From NCBI GenBank assembly GCA_963921825.1, contig OY997593.1, positions 69,052,039 to 69,116,038 of the forward strand: a stretch of DNA of 64,000 nucleotides, given 5' to 3'. The notes beneath the pieces were generated by a model. The model was not told where the DNA came from, did no database searches, and was given only the letters and a program-made list of their open reading frames with translations. The position numbers and the translations under genes are program-made. This DNA is from Erodium maritimum. Lineage: Eukaryota; Streptophyta; Magnoliopsida; Geraniales; Geraniaceae. Every line of letters starts with the position of its first letter. The first letter of the stretch is position 1. Positions 12,380-24,246 of this stretch are shown one piece after another.

Positions 12380-12740
12380 ATGAATGGTATTGGGAATAGG
12401 ATCCGAAGGGCTTCTACTCCACCAAATCAGGATATCGTGCTCTTGCATATACCAGGCAAACCGCCCACAATTATGGAGCACAAGTCACCTGGACGTCCAT
12501 CTGGAATATCCCTATTAAACCTCGAATTCCAAACTTTCTCTGGCGATGCTTGTTTGACACCTTACAGGTGGCTACTAATCTGTACAACTGGTTCGTCCCG
12601 GTTTCCCAGGGGTGTTGTATGTGTGATAGGGGCCATGAGTCGATGTTGCATATGCTCGTCACGTGCGGGTTTACAAAGGTCTATTGGCAACAATTTGGGG
12701 GTACTCTTCCTACATGGACATTTGCGTCCTTTCCAGACTG
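12380..12740 (+). pseudogene. LINE zf-RVT zinc-binding region remnant
   Basis: The shifted frames contain W-x-x-IW-x-I-P-x-KPR, NFLWRCLFDTLQVATNLYNW and CCMCDRGHESMLHMLVTCGF. The last is the C-x2-C...E-x2-H-x7-C signature of the zf-RVT domain that follows RT in plant LINEs. A frameshift separates the FLWR part from the upstream segment. Confidence 0.8.
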
Positions 12741-12954
12741 GTGAACTCAAGCTGCACAAGGTCAGACAGCTGCAAGGAAAGCGGAGATCCTGAGTGTTTT
12801 ATGGGGTATCCGGAAGGCCAAGAATGCGAAGGTCTGGGAGGATACTACCCATGCGTTGATTCAGGTCCTATCGAATGTTGTCTCCATGTTGTCGACCTAG
12901 AGAGAGGCCATGGCTACCACGAGCCCTTTTCAAGTGCATGAGGCTTGTCTACCA

Positions 12955-13400
12955 AACCGGTGGCAACCCCCTTTGACTGGAACGATCGAGGTAAATGTTG
13001 ATTGGACAATTTTCTAAGAGTCTGGCTAGGCAGGGTGGGGGGAAATCGCTCGAACTGACACGGGAGCACCTCTATTAGCGGAAAATAGTATCCTTCAGGG
13101 TAAGTAGTCACCTATTATGATTGAGTCCTATTCTATTGTTTCGGCCCTTCGAAATGTTACATCTTTGGGTACTGGTCCTATAGAAGTCCGGCCTGATGCT
13201 CAGATTTTGGTGAATATGATCCTCTTTGTCCCTATCCCGCTGTCTCCAGTGGGTAATACCATTCAGGATATTCTCCATCTCCTTTAAAATGAGAGACTAA
13301 CTCTCATATTTGTGAAAAGAACTGCGAACAAAGCTCCTCGTTGGCTTGCAAGAAAAACTCGGTCTGTGTCTGTTCTTCAATGGTCAGGGGACATGCTCCC
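12955..13400 (+). pseudogene. LINE RNase H remnant
   Basis: WQPPLTGTIEVNVDW at about 12960-13003 is the start of an RVT_3 domain, followed by SIVSALRNVTSLGTGPIEVRPDAQILVNMI and KRTANKAPRWLARK near the end (the R-x-x-N-x-x-x-x-x-A pattern). Several stops interrupt it. It closes the LINE just before its A-rich tail. Confidence 0.75.
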
Positions 13401-13445
13401 TGATACACTTGTTTGTATTTTACAAAGTGAAGTTTAATAAAAATA

Positions 13446-14907
13446 TTTATCTCTTATTTTCGAAAACAAATTATATCCCGCATTAATAATTATTATATTA
13501 AAATACTGGTCACTCTTCTTTTGATTTGTTTTATTTAATAAAACTTCCGTTTGAGAATTAAATGTATGCTAAGAAAGATGTATATTTGATACTTGACTCG
13601 AAGACTCTTCTTTGATTTTTCTCTCTCACTATTAGAGAAAGTCTTTAGAGTTTCGTAAAAAAACCGATGTGTTATCGTCAAACTATCTCACAATCGAACG
13701 AAGGTCTCCACCTCCCCTCCTATTTGTCGGCATCTCCCCTTCTCTCCTTTAACCTTCGATTTTATCATTGGATCCGGGTATACGATGGAAACACCTCCTT
13801 CTCAAATCATGCACCGCCAGATATGATGTCCTTCCAAGACATGATGATTGTCGTGTCACTGGTCGGGGGGACGAGGTCATATTTGTCCCTACAAGGACGG
13901 TCCCATGATGACGTTTGGCACTACTTTCTTCTGGATGGCATGCCTTTCTCTGAGAAGCGTTTTAATTCAAGGGCTTTCTCTGAGAGGCGCATTTGATCTG
14001 AAAGCAATGAGCGTGACATCTCATATGTTTGTAATCACAATTTTGTTGGGTTAATTTATTTATACAACCAATACCATTTATGATCATGTTTGCACTATTA
14101 TTATATTCAAAAACTTTAAATCAATGAAGTTAAAGATATTATTTTTAAATAAAAATTAAGTGACTATGTTGTCCATATATTACTCATAAATTTCGAATAA
14201 GGTCGAGATTTGTTTCACTTTCAACCAAAAAGGGAAGACTACATTTTCCTTGAAAACGAAAGATGTGTTTTCTCTTCCAATCAAATTCCGAATATTACTT
14301 TTCACATGCCAAATTTGAACGATGAGGACAAAATGGGAAAGAAGTTTCTTAAGAACAAATGATGGGGCGCAATGTGGACCGTCCATGGCCTTTGATGGCA
14401 CGCCACGTGTTAGGAGACTTGCATCGTCGTGGGCCATGGATGCATGAAACAGTGCCACGTGCCCGTAAGTGACATGGACAAGTACCGTGTTCGTTCCATT
14501 TTGCAGAGTCTGAAATACATGTACCTGAATGGCACGTGGACCAATAATATGATAGTATTGCGTCTGCATAATTGTATGTTGTGGGAAAAACATTGTTTTG
14601 CTGCTTTTTAGGTCAATGGGCTTCCACTGGTGGGTCAACTCTTGTCGCTTATTTGTCTGTGGGCCCATCTCTTGGGCCCACAACCTTGTTTTAATTGGAC
14701 CCGATTATAGATGACCTCTTTTGACCTATTCAAACAAAATAAAAATCATGTATTTTGACAACAATAAGATCATCGACCGTTTACGAGATTTCTTGCCAGG
14801 GAGGTTTCATAAACATCCATATTATGCGGTCAAATATTCAAATCCTCATATATATATATATCAGCAATATCTTCTATTATAAAATTTAAAACAATTGACA
14901 ACATTTG
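13446..14907. other. unassigned spacer
   Basis: No recognisable gene. A 167-codon open frame on the minus strand (14683-14180) has no signal, domain or family resemblance I can name. A shorter + frame at 13667-13996 likewise looks random. A TA run lies near 14850-14862. Confidence 0.5.
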
Positions 14908-14921
14908 TTTTTTTAGTAGTT

Positions 14922-16367
14922 TTTTTAGAAGAACAGATACTATTATTACTGGAAAAGGAAATAGGATGATGAGCATATAACTGTACTCATCGTACAAGAT
15001 AGAATTCAACTAAAGAACATAAAGTAATAACAGAAATCTAAAAGTTGCTCGATGCATAGGGACGGTTGAAGGGGAAATCTGCGGTAGCATCCAGGGAAGC
15101 CATGGATACCGATACAACATACTTCTACCAAATGGCACTGGGCGAGCAAGCCGAGTGAAAGGGGATTCCGATTGGACATAAAACGACTCTGAGGTCCGCT
15201 CCAGTAGAATACTGAGACCTTAGAGTGACGTCTCGGACAGTCTTGTAACCAGGAACTGAAATGGCTCAGATGGACTTTGCATTCTCCTGAGGAATCAGCA
15301 GACGTCGTCCCCCCTCGGATGATAATGAGGGCCTTTAAAAACGTATAATTGCTGGTTCCCGATCTGATTGAAGAATGTCGCGCCGGTATTTGGTGGAATC
15401 GATGCCACCCTACGTTCAGTGAGGCGGTATTACCGACCAACCCCCCACTGGACCACGAAGGACTCATTGATCTAGGCGAGGGAGCATTTCGCCCCTCTCC
15501 GTTTGTGGTGTTCCTCCATTTCTCGGTCCCCGAACTCGCCTTGAAACCCGACCCGGGACCCTGCCCCTAGTCGTTCCGCAACCCAGGTTGCCTGCGACTC
15601 GGGCCTGTCCAGACCCGACCCAGCCGGGTCCCGGTCCACCCATCTCGGCCCAAGATAATTCTCTCGGAGCCCTATCCAGTAACAGCCCAGTATCCCAGCC
15701 CGGTCCATCAAATTGCCGGCCCAAGCCCAACTCAGGAGCCCTAGGGTTCTCCCGCATCACACCCTTCCCCTTGCTCTTGCTCCTCGTCCCCGCCACCGCC
15801 GCCGGCGACTCAACCAGTTTGTCGCCCGTATCCAAAGACACGATCACCCGCTCCGATCCCGTCGCCCCCGCCTCAAGGACCTCCGGTGGCTTCCCCGGCC
15901 GTGTCAAGTCCTTCTCCCTCAGCTGCAAAGCCACCATCGGCGACCTTGTTTCCATAGTCTGCCCATCTGCCTCAAGCTCCAACGTCAACACGAACACCGG
16001 CGTCCGCGTCTCCGGCGTCCTCGCCGTCCTCCCGTCTGGTAATATCTCCAGCCACGGTGGTGGTCAAGGTTCCCATGCCACTTGCCGCGCCGTCATAGCC
16101 TCGTGTACCACCCGCACCCCCTCCGCTCGCGGCGGTGGCTCCGGTGAAAAGCAGTTGGGTTGCCGCGGAGACCACTCCTCCTTCGGCTCACGACCCACCG
16201 ATTTCAGATCAAGGGGGATGCATGATTCCTCCTGATTCACCACTCCTTCATCCATGGCTCCTGTGATCATTGTTGCACCGGAGGGGATGGAGAAGCTAAT
16301 CGCAAAAACAGACGCAACTCTAGGGTTTAGAGAGCGGCGCTGCTGCGCCTATCGTTTCATCCTATGA
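14922..16367 (-). mobile_element. family beta ORF1-type retroposon, copy 1
   Basis: It is flanked by a 14-bp direct repeat TTTTTTTAGTAGTT (14908-14921 and 16368-16381) and lies on the minus strand. The 5' end (16367) carries a CTCTCTAAACCCTAG-type leader like the copy at 20465. The body is a GC-rich coding-like stretch (177-codon frame 15997-15464). The 3' third shares the conserved beta 3' module: a TGCTACCGCAG core near 15085-15121 and a TCAGC...GTCGTC box near 15297. The tail is AGTAATAATAGTATCTG followed by an A run. No endonuclease or RT. The DUF4283 part seems deleted, leaving the N-terminal half of ORF1 joined to the 3' module. Confidence 0.75.
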
Positions 16368-16381
16368 TTTTTTTAGTAGTT

Positions 16382-16818
16382 GATTGTAGTGTATTTTTAT
16401 TTCATATATGAATTTACTCGGTAAGTATTAGGCAATTAGTCACACAAGGGGCATAACTACTCCTTTCTGACTTGTTATGGTATTTGACTTCAATCGTTAC
16501 ATGTCCCCGTAACGAAAGACTAAAGTGTTCCAAAAAAAATCCGAGTTTCATTTTATTATTTTTGAGTAAAAGAGTATGTATTTATTCAAACAAGTAACAT
16601 GATACAATACCAAATTCGGGGGATAAACCCGATATAAGAAAAAACAGTAACTAGATTTCTCCATTTGGACTCAAACAGATGAGCGTGGTAGAGAAAATAT
16701 AGATTTCTATACGAGGTAGTAGAAGAGAACTAGTATCTGTAGATACGCACAGTAACACGAGGCCAATGAGCTCAAATTCCCCGAAAGGAGGTTCTTAGGG
16801 TCGTGGGTGCAAGCTGTA

Positions 16819-16849
<31 letters not shown>

Positions 16850-17483
16850 ACACACACAAAAAAAAAAAAAAATAGGACCATGAGGAAGTTGGGAGATGAA
16901 AAGATTCAATCTCCCAACAAACCAAAGCCCTATCATAACTCTCGATGAGACTGTAATTACCATCCTTCGTCGATATTCCCAGGGAATACACCTGTTACAC
17001 ATTCATCACAGTTTGGTCGATGTCCATTAACATAAAAGCCCGCTTCTTGGAGCAAGCTGCAACAGTACTTGAGGGTTTTCACTTTCCCTGGGAGTCTTTT
17101 TGTTGGTTGCTTCTTCTACGTTTCCTTCTTCACCTTGCTCTTGAGGGGGCAATTTTCTGTCATTGGCTCAAATCCAACTAAGATCTCGTGCTGGATGATG
17201 TGTTTAACAGGATGAACTTGGCGTGGCTCCATCTGGTTCTAATCCAACATCCTTATTGACTGTGTTCTCCCAACACGACAGTCAAACCTTTGGTTGTTTT
17301 TTTTGGCACAATGAAATTTGGCTATTATTAATTTATAAGAAATAGAAAAACATATAAAACTGAGAATGAAACTCTTTTATTTTATTATTATAAGTGAAAA
17401 CTAAAATTGTTTTCATTATTGTGGTCATCACCAAGATAAGGAAATTACAAGTCTTTATGTAACCAATTGTAGCTCGACCTGAC
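16382..17483. other. unassigned stretch containing a C27/CA/A16 run
   Basis: No supported gene. Minus-strand frames crossing the homopolymer (for example 16991-16707) are artefacts of G27 read as glycine. A homopolymeric block C27 (16823-16849), then (CA)n and A16 (16858-16873) dominates. The remainder could be a decayed LINE on the minus strand, but I see no motif that proves it. Confidence 0.45.
16823..16873 (+). repeat. C27-(CA)4-A16 low-complexity block
   Basis: C27 at 16823-16849 is followed by ACACACAC and then sixteen A. It is a compound microsatellite, possibly grown from a retroposon tail. Confidence 0.9.
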
Positions 17484-17600
17484 ACGTATTAGATTTGACT
17501 CTTACTGGGGGGGATGTTGCTTTCTTTGAGGGTTGTGATAGACTGATAGTAGATTAAGGGTCTTAGAAATTGATGAAAGAGATTGGTTAGTTGGTGCATA

Positions 17601-17632
<32 letters not shown>

Positions 17633-18880
17633 TCGAGACGTATGACTGGTGAGACTGTTTGCCTGACCTCTCTTGATTTTCTTGAAACTCTTCTGTAGTA
17701 GCTGCATCGACCAAACTCAATGCCATTTTCTTTATCGCAGTATTCTTTGGATCATTGTCCAGAGCCCCAAGATTTTTCCTCCCTTACTTGGCCTTCCCGA
17801 GAAATGGATTCCCTACTGATTGGTCCACGGTGGGTGGGGGTGGTGGACAAATAGGGTAAGACACCCCAAATGGTCCCCAAGTGGTGCATGCCCCTCCCAA
17901 CTGTGGGTTAGTCAGAACACCGAGAGTTAGCTCGATATTCGTTCTCGGGGATGTTATATGTACTTCTGTATCCAAGGATACATTGAGGTCTTAGGAAGGA
18001 CGTCTGTCGTTATGAGTGCGGTAGGAGATTGTGGACTCATCGGGTCGTACGTTTGGGGAAAGTCAGGTCGAGGCCAGAGAGGTTGATATGGTGTCGCGAT
18101 GCGGGGTGTCCTCATGGATGTCCAATATGCATTGAAGTGATGACTCATGACCGTATTCTGCTCGACCATAAGGGATAGATCATGATGGGGTGTCCTTGGA
18201 GTGAAAGTCGTACATTCATGGGACGCGTGTCCCAAGCGGCCGTTGTTGAGTTGCAGAGTGGGGGATGGAGTTCGTACCGTAGGCTAATGCAAATTGGTTG
18301 AGGGAATTCCCAAAACTTAAGGACCATAGTCCGTTGAAGGGGATAATCTAGATGCATCCAGAACCAAACCCAGAATTCCCCCCAAACAAATGCACCAACT
18401 ATCGATAATGACCTTCACGCAGCCATCGAGGATGATCCCCACAAGGGTCCTCGTTTCCTCCGGCATGACCTCTAACGGGATATCCTGAGCCTAAGCCCAC
18501 ATTTTGATGCTATCAAAACTAAATGTCTTCACAACCCCTTGCGCGACATGTTAGTGAGGATAAGGGGTCCCTGGTTGAAATACCACATCTCATTGCGTCA
18601 TGTCCTTTCTTTGGCCTCCTAGGAGGCGAATAAGAACGAGGAAATGTCAGGTCCTAGCTCCTTAATCACGAGTCTATCAAAGAAGGTTTCCTAGTCCTTT
18701 ATAATGACCCGTAACATCATCGTTCAGTTGAGAGGACGAACAGTGATGAGGTGACCATGTCGTAGAGACGGAAAACCGCATAACCTTTGTCCGCTTGGTC
18801 ATGCGGGACCTCAATCACAACGTCATCGTCCTGATCAATTGAACACGGTCCTAGATATCATCGATGGACGGTACGAATGA
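17484..18880 (-). pseudogene. LINE/retroposon ORF1 (DUF4283) remnant
   Basis: Read on the minus strand, a DUF4283-like segment (MWAQAQDIPLEV, then LVGIILDGCVKV near 18500-18400) is followed by YPLQRTMVLKF...ICISLRYELHPPLC near 18345-18255. The latter matches the tail of DUF4283 leading into the zinc knuckle, whose second cysteine and histidine are lost. A proline-rich tail follows (G28 on the + strand reads as polyproline near 17632-17605). Many stops. No RT follows it. Most likely another beta-type ORF1 copy. Confidence 0.5.
17605..17632 (+). repeat. G28 homopolymer
   Basis: Twenty-eight consecutive G residues. Together with C27 at 16823-16849 and G19 at 26978-26996 it is unusual for AT-rich intergenic plant DNA. 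Length may be affected by sequencing or assembly. Confidence 0.9.
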
Positions 18881-18886
18881 TAGTTG

Positions 18887-19090
18887 GCAGTGGCGGAGCC
18901 ACTTGGGCCCCAAGAGGAACCCCTCCCACACACACACATTTTTTTTAATGTAGTACTTTTATATTAGAAATCTTAACAAAAACCCGTTTTTTTCATTTCT
19001 TAGATGTGCCCACTCAATTTTTTTAACATAACATATTATCATGGAAAAAAAATTGGTGCCCCTCACTTGAAAAGTTGGCTCAACCACTAA
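18887..19090. mobile_element. MITE with GTGGCGGAGCCA-type termini
   Basis: The left end GCAGTGGCGGAGCCAC and the right end GTTGGCTCAACCACTAA are imperfect inverted repeats, and a CCCC-rich block lies just inside each end. The interior is AT-rich and non-coding. The same terminal design recurs at 29016-29229. Such elements are widespread in plants and are usually grouped with Mutator-like MITEs. No clear 9-bp duplication at this copy. Confidence 0.55.
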
Positions 19091-20415
19091 CGGTGGGGCA
19101 GTAACAACAATCAGTGGAGGTGGCACCATCGGGGAGGAGGAGTGGTGAGAAAGAATCAAGACTCTCCTCTTTATAGTCTTGGAGACCGTTTAGGTCTAGG
19201 GACCTCGCTGAAAGGATGTGGGGGCATCACTAATGGCTCGATGACAAGAAATAATTGGGATGGGGTGATCTGCAATATTAAAGGAAGGGGATTGGGTTGC
19301 AGTTGAGGTGGTAACAGATTGGAGGAGGAAGGAGGCACCATCAAAGCACTTCAGAAACTAGAAAGCTCGTTATGAGTTTTTAAAAACTCGAAACAGTTTA
19401 TATCGTAATTGTTTTCCTAAGGAGTTAATTAGTAATAAACTTTTGTAGACAGTTGATGACATTGTGGAACATTTCACAAATCTGATCTATTATTTGGTAA
19501 CTAATCACAAGGTTTATAGAAACAATGTATTTTAAACGATTTCAGGTCATTCTTTCCATTGAAAGACGAAGATAAGAAGAACGAACATCGTCGACTTTCA
19601 AGTGCCCTACTTTTGTTGCCCACTTGCCAATTGTCAACGTTACCATATATGTACGTGGGGTTAGAAGAATGGTACACAAGTGCCGCAAGTTTGTGGCTAC
19701 GCAGGGCAAAAACCCACACCACTTGGTCTACATTATTTGATGTAAAATCGGTGGGAAAGGTACCGAAATGTGTTATCTACTAGTTCACCAATTATCAGAT
19801 CCACGACCATTGTTGCATTGGCAATGGCCTTGTATCAAATCACATGTCTCTTCTCGATCACAAGATGAGGTAGCTAGGGTTTCTAGCTAGCTACGCTTTG
19901 ATTATTGAGTGGCAAGGTATAGGCAAATGAGAACAAAGATCATAAAGTAAAAAAGAAGCAAAAATCACTAAGAAGAGCATATTCATCTTCCTTTCTTTTC
20001 ATCTTCTCCCTACTTTCTTTGATGGGTAAGTCTTTCCTTTCTCATTCTTTTTATTACTTTTCTTGGATATTAAGGGATATGTAATACTATTTGTATATGT
20101 TCAATACAAAACAAGTGATTTGATCATAATTCCAACCAGAGAACTGATATTATGTAATACAAGGATTAAGTTTATTTATTGTAGTGTACTTAATATGCAG
20201 TCCACTTTGTATGCATATAAATAATCAGCTTTTTATCGTCTTTTAAATAATCTTTTATTTTTGTAGATAGTACGGCAAAAATCTAACATAATCTTATCTT
20301 GGATTGTTAGAAAATTAAATCGTTGCATAATCTTTGTTTCATACATGTTTAAAACAAATAATGTTTTAAAATATAAATATTATATGCATTTAAAATAATA
20401 ATAATTTTTTGAAAC
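19091..20415. other. unassigned spacer
   Basis: No supported gene. Overlapping frames at 19501-19783 on both strands have no recognisable features. 19800-20460 is AT-rich. Confidence 0.5.
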
Positions 20416-20464
20416 GGGAATATATATACTTTTTGAGATACCATACTTCATTAAAAGACGCAGC
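20416..20464 (-). mobile_element. probable 3' tail of the interrupted minus-strand LINE
   Basis: Read on the minus strand this is CTTTTAATGAAGT followed by ATCTCAAAAAG. That is the tail expected after the RNase H end found at 22878-23245, from which it is separated by the beta element 20465-22877. Continuity is an inference. Confidence 0.4.
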
Positions 20465-20496
20465 CTCTCTCTACTCTCTAGGGTTTAGGTTTTGCG

Positions 20497-21537
20497 ATGC
20501 AGTCGTCTTCCATGGCTAGGTCGGCAGCAACGGCGAGCGACGAAGGCGGCGAGGCAGATGGGGTTCATTGGGGGCCGTGTCTGGTGGATGCTGGCGAACG
20601 GGGGCCGTCTCCGGTGGCGGGGGAGGAACTTGGTCGGGTTGGGTGGAGCCGGAGGAGGAGACGGAGCAGGGCTCCGATCCTTCGATGGAGGAGACGCCGG
20701 CGGAGGAAGTCACGCCGGTGGTCTCGACTGGAATCTGGTCAGGGAGGGGATTCGGGTCTCCCGGCGCTGCAATTTTCGGCGGTAGCAGTGGGAGAGGAGG
20801 GCTGGGTTGTGGGAGGTCGAGTCCGCTCCGGGCCGGCCACCCTCCGTCGTACGGCGGCGAGGGGCCCCAGGCCACGCCGGCTGGGTGCTGGGGAGGATCG
20901 GGGCAGGGTGGCTCGAGGGGATGTGGATGCAGAGGAGGTGGTGCTGCATGGCGGGGAAGACACGCCGGGGCTACATGGCGTGGTGGCAGGGCCGGTGGTG
21001 ATTTCATCGGATGCGTCGTCATGGACGGAGGGGAAGACGGGGTCAACGGAGTCGGAACCGGGGCTGGCAGTGAGGGAGGCGCCGGAGGTGCTGCCTTGGC
21101 GGCGAAGACAGGGGAAGGAGCCCATGGCGGCTAAGGTTTCGCCAGTTCGGGCCAGGGAGGAAGCGGGCTTGGGCCGAGGGCTCATGGCTGATGCCCGTAG
21201 GCCTGTTCGACCACGGACTGGGCTGGGTCCTCATCCGGGCTGGACCAGGGGAGGTGTGGGTGACGTAGCCGAGTGGGCCGCTCGATATGGGGCGGGCCGG
21301 GGTGCACAAGGTGGGCCGACCTTCACGGGTGGGGCGGATCCGAGGACCGGAACAGATCGGGTGCCTGTCTCGTCTTTCAGGGGCGAGCCACTGGTGGCTG
21401 ATGGAGCTGGTAGGGGGAACAGGTGGAGCTGGACCGTCAGATGGGGGCTATGCGGATCTGGGAAGTCGTGGTCCCCGTTCAGGAGGTTACAGGCAGGGGT
21501 AGTTTTTATAAGTACGCGATGGCGGCAAAGGTCCTGA
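20497..21537 (+). pseudogene. beta ORF1 N-terminal frame (346 codons)
   Basis: The frame starts at ATG 20497 just after the leader and stays open for 346 codons. It is rich in G, R, E and A with no fold I recognise. The downstream DUF4283 part lies in another frame (from about 21423), so a frameshift around 21400-21500 probably separates the two halves of one ORF1. Length and composition resemble the low-complexity N-terminus of LINE ORF1 proteins. Several longer-looking frames on the opposite strand are GC-driven shadows. Confidence 0.5.
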
Positions 21538-22458
21538 CCTCCAAGACTGTATTCTGGAAGTCTGTGGTGGCGCGTATGGAGGACATCTGGGGGATGAAGG
21601 TCGAGGCAAAGCCACTGGAAGGTGGCCTTGTGGCCTTTTTCTTCAGGACAGCCAAAGAAAGGGAGAGGGTTCTTCTGGGTGAGACCTGGTCCTTTAGAGA
21701 CTCTCTGGTCTTGTTTACAGACCTGAGGGCGCATATGCAGGTTAGTGACTTGCAGTTTCATCATTTCTCGGTTTGGGCGCGGGTCTCAAATCTACCGATA
21801 GGGGCCTGGACGAGGGATGTGGGCTTCAGGGTTGGCAACGCACTGGGCGTCTGCCAAGGCGTGGATGTTGATAAGGACGGGCTCTGCTGGGGGACTTTAT
21901 GAAGGTTCGGATCAGGGCTGATATCAGGATTCCTCTGCAGAGCCAGCTTTGGTTCCGCCTTTCTGTCTCGCAGGTACGGACTCGTCTGATAATTTCTTAT
22001 GAATTTCTACCTGAACATTGCTTCGGGTGTTGTTGTGCGGGTCACCTCTTCCCGTCTGCCCGGTTGTGGGCAGTTTGAGGGGTGTATCCCTACACACACC
22101 TGGAGACCCGCGATCGGCCTTGGAGAAGGCGAAGCATGGGAAGGCCACCCCGGGGATGAACTGGACCTACTTAGGTGGGTCGGACAGAGGTGTAGGGGGG
22201 TCAGACAGAGGTGTCCGGGTTAAAGAGGCCCCACGAACACCAGGGAGGACGGAGGGGTCGGGATGGTGGGGGCGCAGTCAAGCAGGGGTCGAGGAGGACC
22301 GAGCTGCGTGGATGGCAAGGGATGTGGCCCCGTCTCTGTCTGGGAATAAGAGACTAGTGAGGGAGGAGGAGCCGGAGGAGGAAGAGGACTCGGCGGCGTC
22401 CAATGAGGTTTCACCTACAGCGGCGGGGGGCCCCAAGCACCCTCGCCTCCAGGAATGA
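21423..22458 (+). pseudogene. beta ORF1 DUF4283 plus zinc-knuckle region (At4g02000-like)
   Basis: The frame 21423-21902 contains VFWKSVVARMEDIW, GGLVAFFFRTAKERERVL, then FSVWARVSNLPIGAWTRDVG and GNALGVCQGVDVD, the DUF4283 pattern. One frameshift later it continues MKVRIRADIRIPL, QLWFRLS, then YEFLPEHCFGCCCAGH, the zf-CCHC_4 knuckle with altered spacing and no final Cys in place. In plants this pair is typical of LINE ORF1 proteins (annotated as At4g02000-like), thought to bind nucleic acid. An acidic EEEPEEEE-like tail ends near 22458. The frameshift makes it a pseudogene. Confidence 0.75.
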
Positions 22459-22877
22459 GTTGGACGGGGGCCAGGGAGGGGTTGGTCGGCTGTACCTTCT
22501 CCCTGGTGTACTGGTGGCATTGGTACCACCAACAGCTGACAGGTTACTCCCCTACCACTTCGGGGTCAGCATTCCCGCGTTCAGGAGCCCTACCACTATC
22601 ATGCAAGGGAGGACGACGCACGCTGACATACCGGGGGAGTAATTGGTCCACCACTGTTTACCCATCTTCTGGTCTGCTCGATCAGTTCTCTTGGTTGGCG
22701 TACACTGTATCGGTATCTTCGGATGCTACCGCAGTCCCAAATCCCCGACCTACTATTATGCTACAGAGCACATTTACTCTTTATGCACTTGTTTTTCAAT
22801 TATTCCAGTTTGGTTTATGTACGGCGACGTCCCATTGTGGGGTCCCCGATTTAAGTCATTTCCTCTCAAAAAAAAAA

Positions 22878-23245
22878 CATCAGCTAATACAATATTAGAT
22901 ACAACAGAAGAGTCAACCGAACTCCATAGAACAGAGCTTCTGTTTTCAACCGGTCTCTTGGCCAACACATGAGCAACATGATTTGACTCCCTTTTAACCC
23001 ACTTAAGGTGTCGAGAGGACAAAGGTGAGAGTAGATCAATTATAGCTTCTACATTTTCTCCAAAAGCGCCCATGATTTTTCCATTCCGACAAGCAAGCAT
23101 AACTGAGAGGGGGTCCACTTCCACCTCCGAAATTGTTATATTCCTGCTTTTACATAAAGTAAACCCATGGTGAAGGGCGATCAACTCAGCTCCATCTGAT
23201 TGAAACGGACACTCCACGAAATGCATACACCCTACCACCATAACT
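22878..23245 (-). pseudogene. LINE RNase H fragment, minus strand
   Basis: The minus-strand frame reads SDGAELIALHHGFTLCK, then VEVDPLSVMLACRNGK, LKWVKRESNHVAHVLAK and a terminal W...VVSNIVLAD. This is the C-terminal two thirds of an RVT_3 RNase H domain, with its E helix, the D of the third acidic position, and the N-x-x-A-H ending. It is cut on the 3' side by the beta copy at 20465-22877, after VLAD. No RT is attached on the 5' side. Confidence 0.75.
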
Positions 23246-24246
23246 CCTCTTCAATTACGAATGATAATCCCCAAACCAGTTTAATATTACGAATGATACT
23301 AAGAAAGTAAACTCATAGTATTGCATCAATTGTAACTATATTTTGATAATTGACATAATAAATTATGACATAGTACAAAAAAATGATTGAAAATAGTGCA
23401 GAAGAGTTCCCCTCCCTTCTCTCTTGTTTTGAAACCCTAATAATTTCTTCTTCCGTCGTCACCGACGACCAAACTGGACTCCCTCGGAGCCAGTGAGGAC
23501 GTCGGTGACACCGCCTCTCTTCTTGCTTCTTTCCCTACCCCTTTTCCCCCTTCTTCTGTGTCTCCCTTCCCTTTTTTGGGGTGGTGTCGAGTCTAGATCT
23601 AGGAGTGGGAGACTGTCACGCCCCAAATCCGGTTATCGCCCGGACCTGAGGCATGACTAGTAATAAGTGACAATAAATCAATAAAACAACAATTAGTTCC
23701 ATAAAACCTTCAATAGGAAACTCCAATCCACAAAATCTAGTTTAAAACATCTATAACCCTCCAGGGGTGTAATAATAAATCTCCACAAAATCTGGTTCAA
23801 CAGAACTAAAGATAAAATTGAAGTCTCTATGAACACCCACACCAAGAAGCTCCCGAGCCTCTACTCCCTTATCAAACCTGTAAACACAACAATAAACTCG
23901 AAGGGGTGAGCTTGCGCTCAGTAGGAAAAAACACATAACCAGGTGGACCTTCAACTCAATAAGATCAACAATAAAGTCAACAGAATAAATCTTAACAAAC
24001 ACGGGTAAAAGATAAACCAGCCAATGCCGTGACACATGAAGTCTCCACCCTCCGATCCACATGATGTGTCCTCTCGGATTTTCCCTCAAATCTAGAGGAG
24101 ACGCATAACATTGAGGCGACCGGAAACAACCCTTCGGGGCGCTTATCATCGGGATTCTCAGAAACGTCTCCAAGGGATTTTATGTCCTCGGGAACCAAGG
24201 TATTACTCCCATAGGAAGCATACACTTGGGCAATTCACTAAATAAC

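Larger units (their letters stand above)
9100..13445 (+). mobile_element. degenerate LINE with endonuclease, RT, zf-RVT and RNase H
   Basis: All parts of a plant LINE ORF2 occur in order: AP-like endonuclease (9425-10110), RT (10745-11560 and on to ~11990), zf-RVT (12380-12740) and RNase H (12955-13400). Many stops and frameshifts interrupt it. No ORF1 (DUF4283) is seen upstream; 9100-9425 is a CT-rich leader with no clear domain. The 3' end is probably at 13435-13460, where a TTTAATAAAA-type tail follows the RNase H. I could not identify a target-site duplication, so the ends are approximate. Confidence 0.85.
20465..22877 (+). mobile_element. family beta ORF1-type retroposon, copy 2 (most complete)
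   Basis: The order is a CTCTCTACTCTCTAGGG leader (20465), an ORF1 start at 20497, a GC-rich linker, DUF4283 (21500-21900), a zinc-knuckle-like region (21990-22070), an acidic C-terminus, the conserved beta 3' module (box at 22605-22626, TGCTACCGCAG core at 22705-22734) and A10 at 22868-22877. No endonuclease, RT or RNase H is present. The sequence right of the A run is the 3' end of a minus-strand LINE that seems to resume left of 20465, so this copy probably inserted into that LINE. No clean duplication was identified. Confidence 0.75.

Noticed and set aside
14180..14683. 167-codon minus-strand frame
   Set aside because: No recognisable motif, no promoter or intron context, and unremarkable composition. 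Most likely chance.
16707..17002. Minus-strand frames with polyglycine
   Set aside because: The glycines are the C27 run read on the other strand. No coding evidence on either side.
20516..21185. Long overlapping minus-strand frames (176 and 148 codons) opposite the beta ORF1
   Set aside because: They are GC-rich shadow frames, full of P, S and T, with no domain. The + strand carries the recognisable ORF1 in this element.
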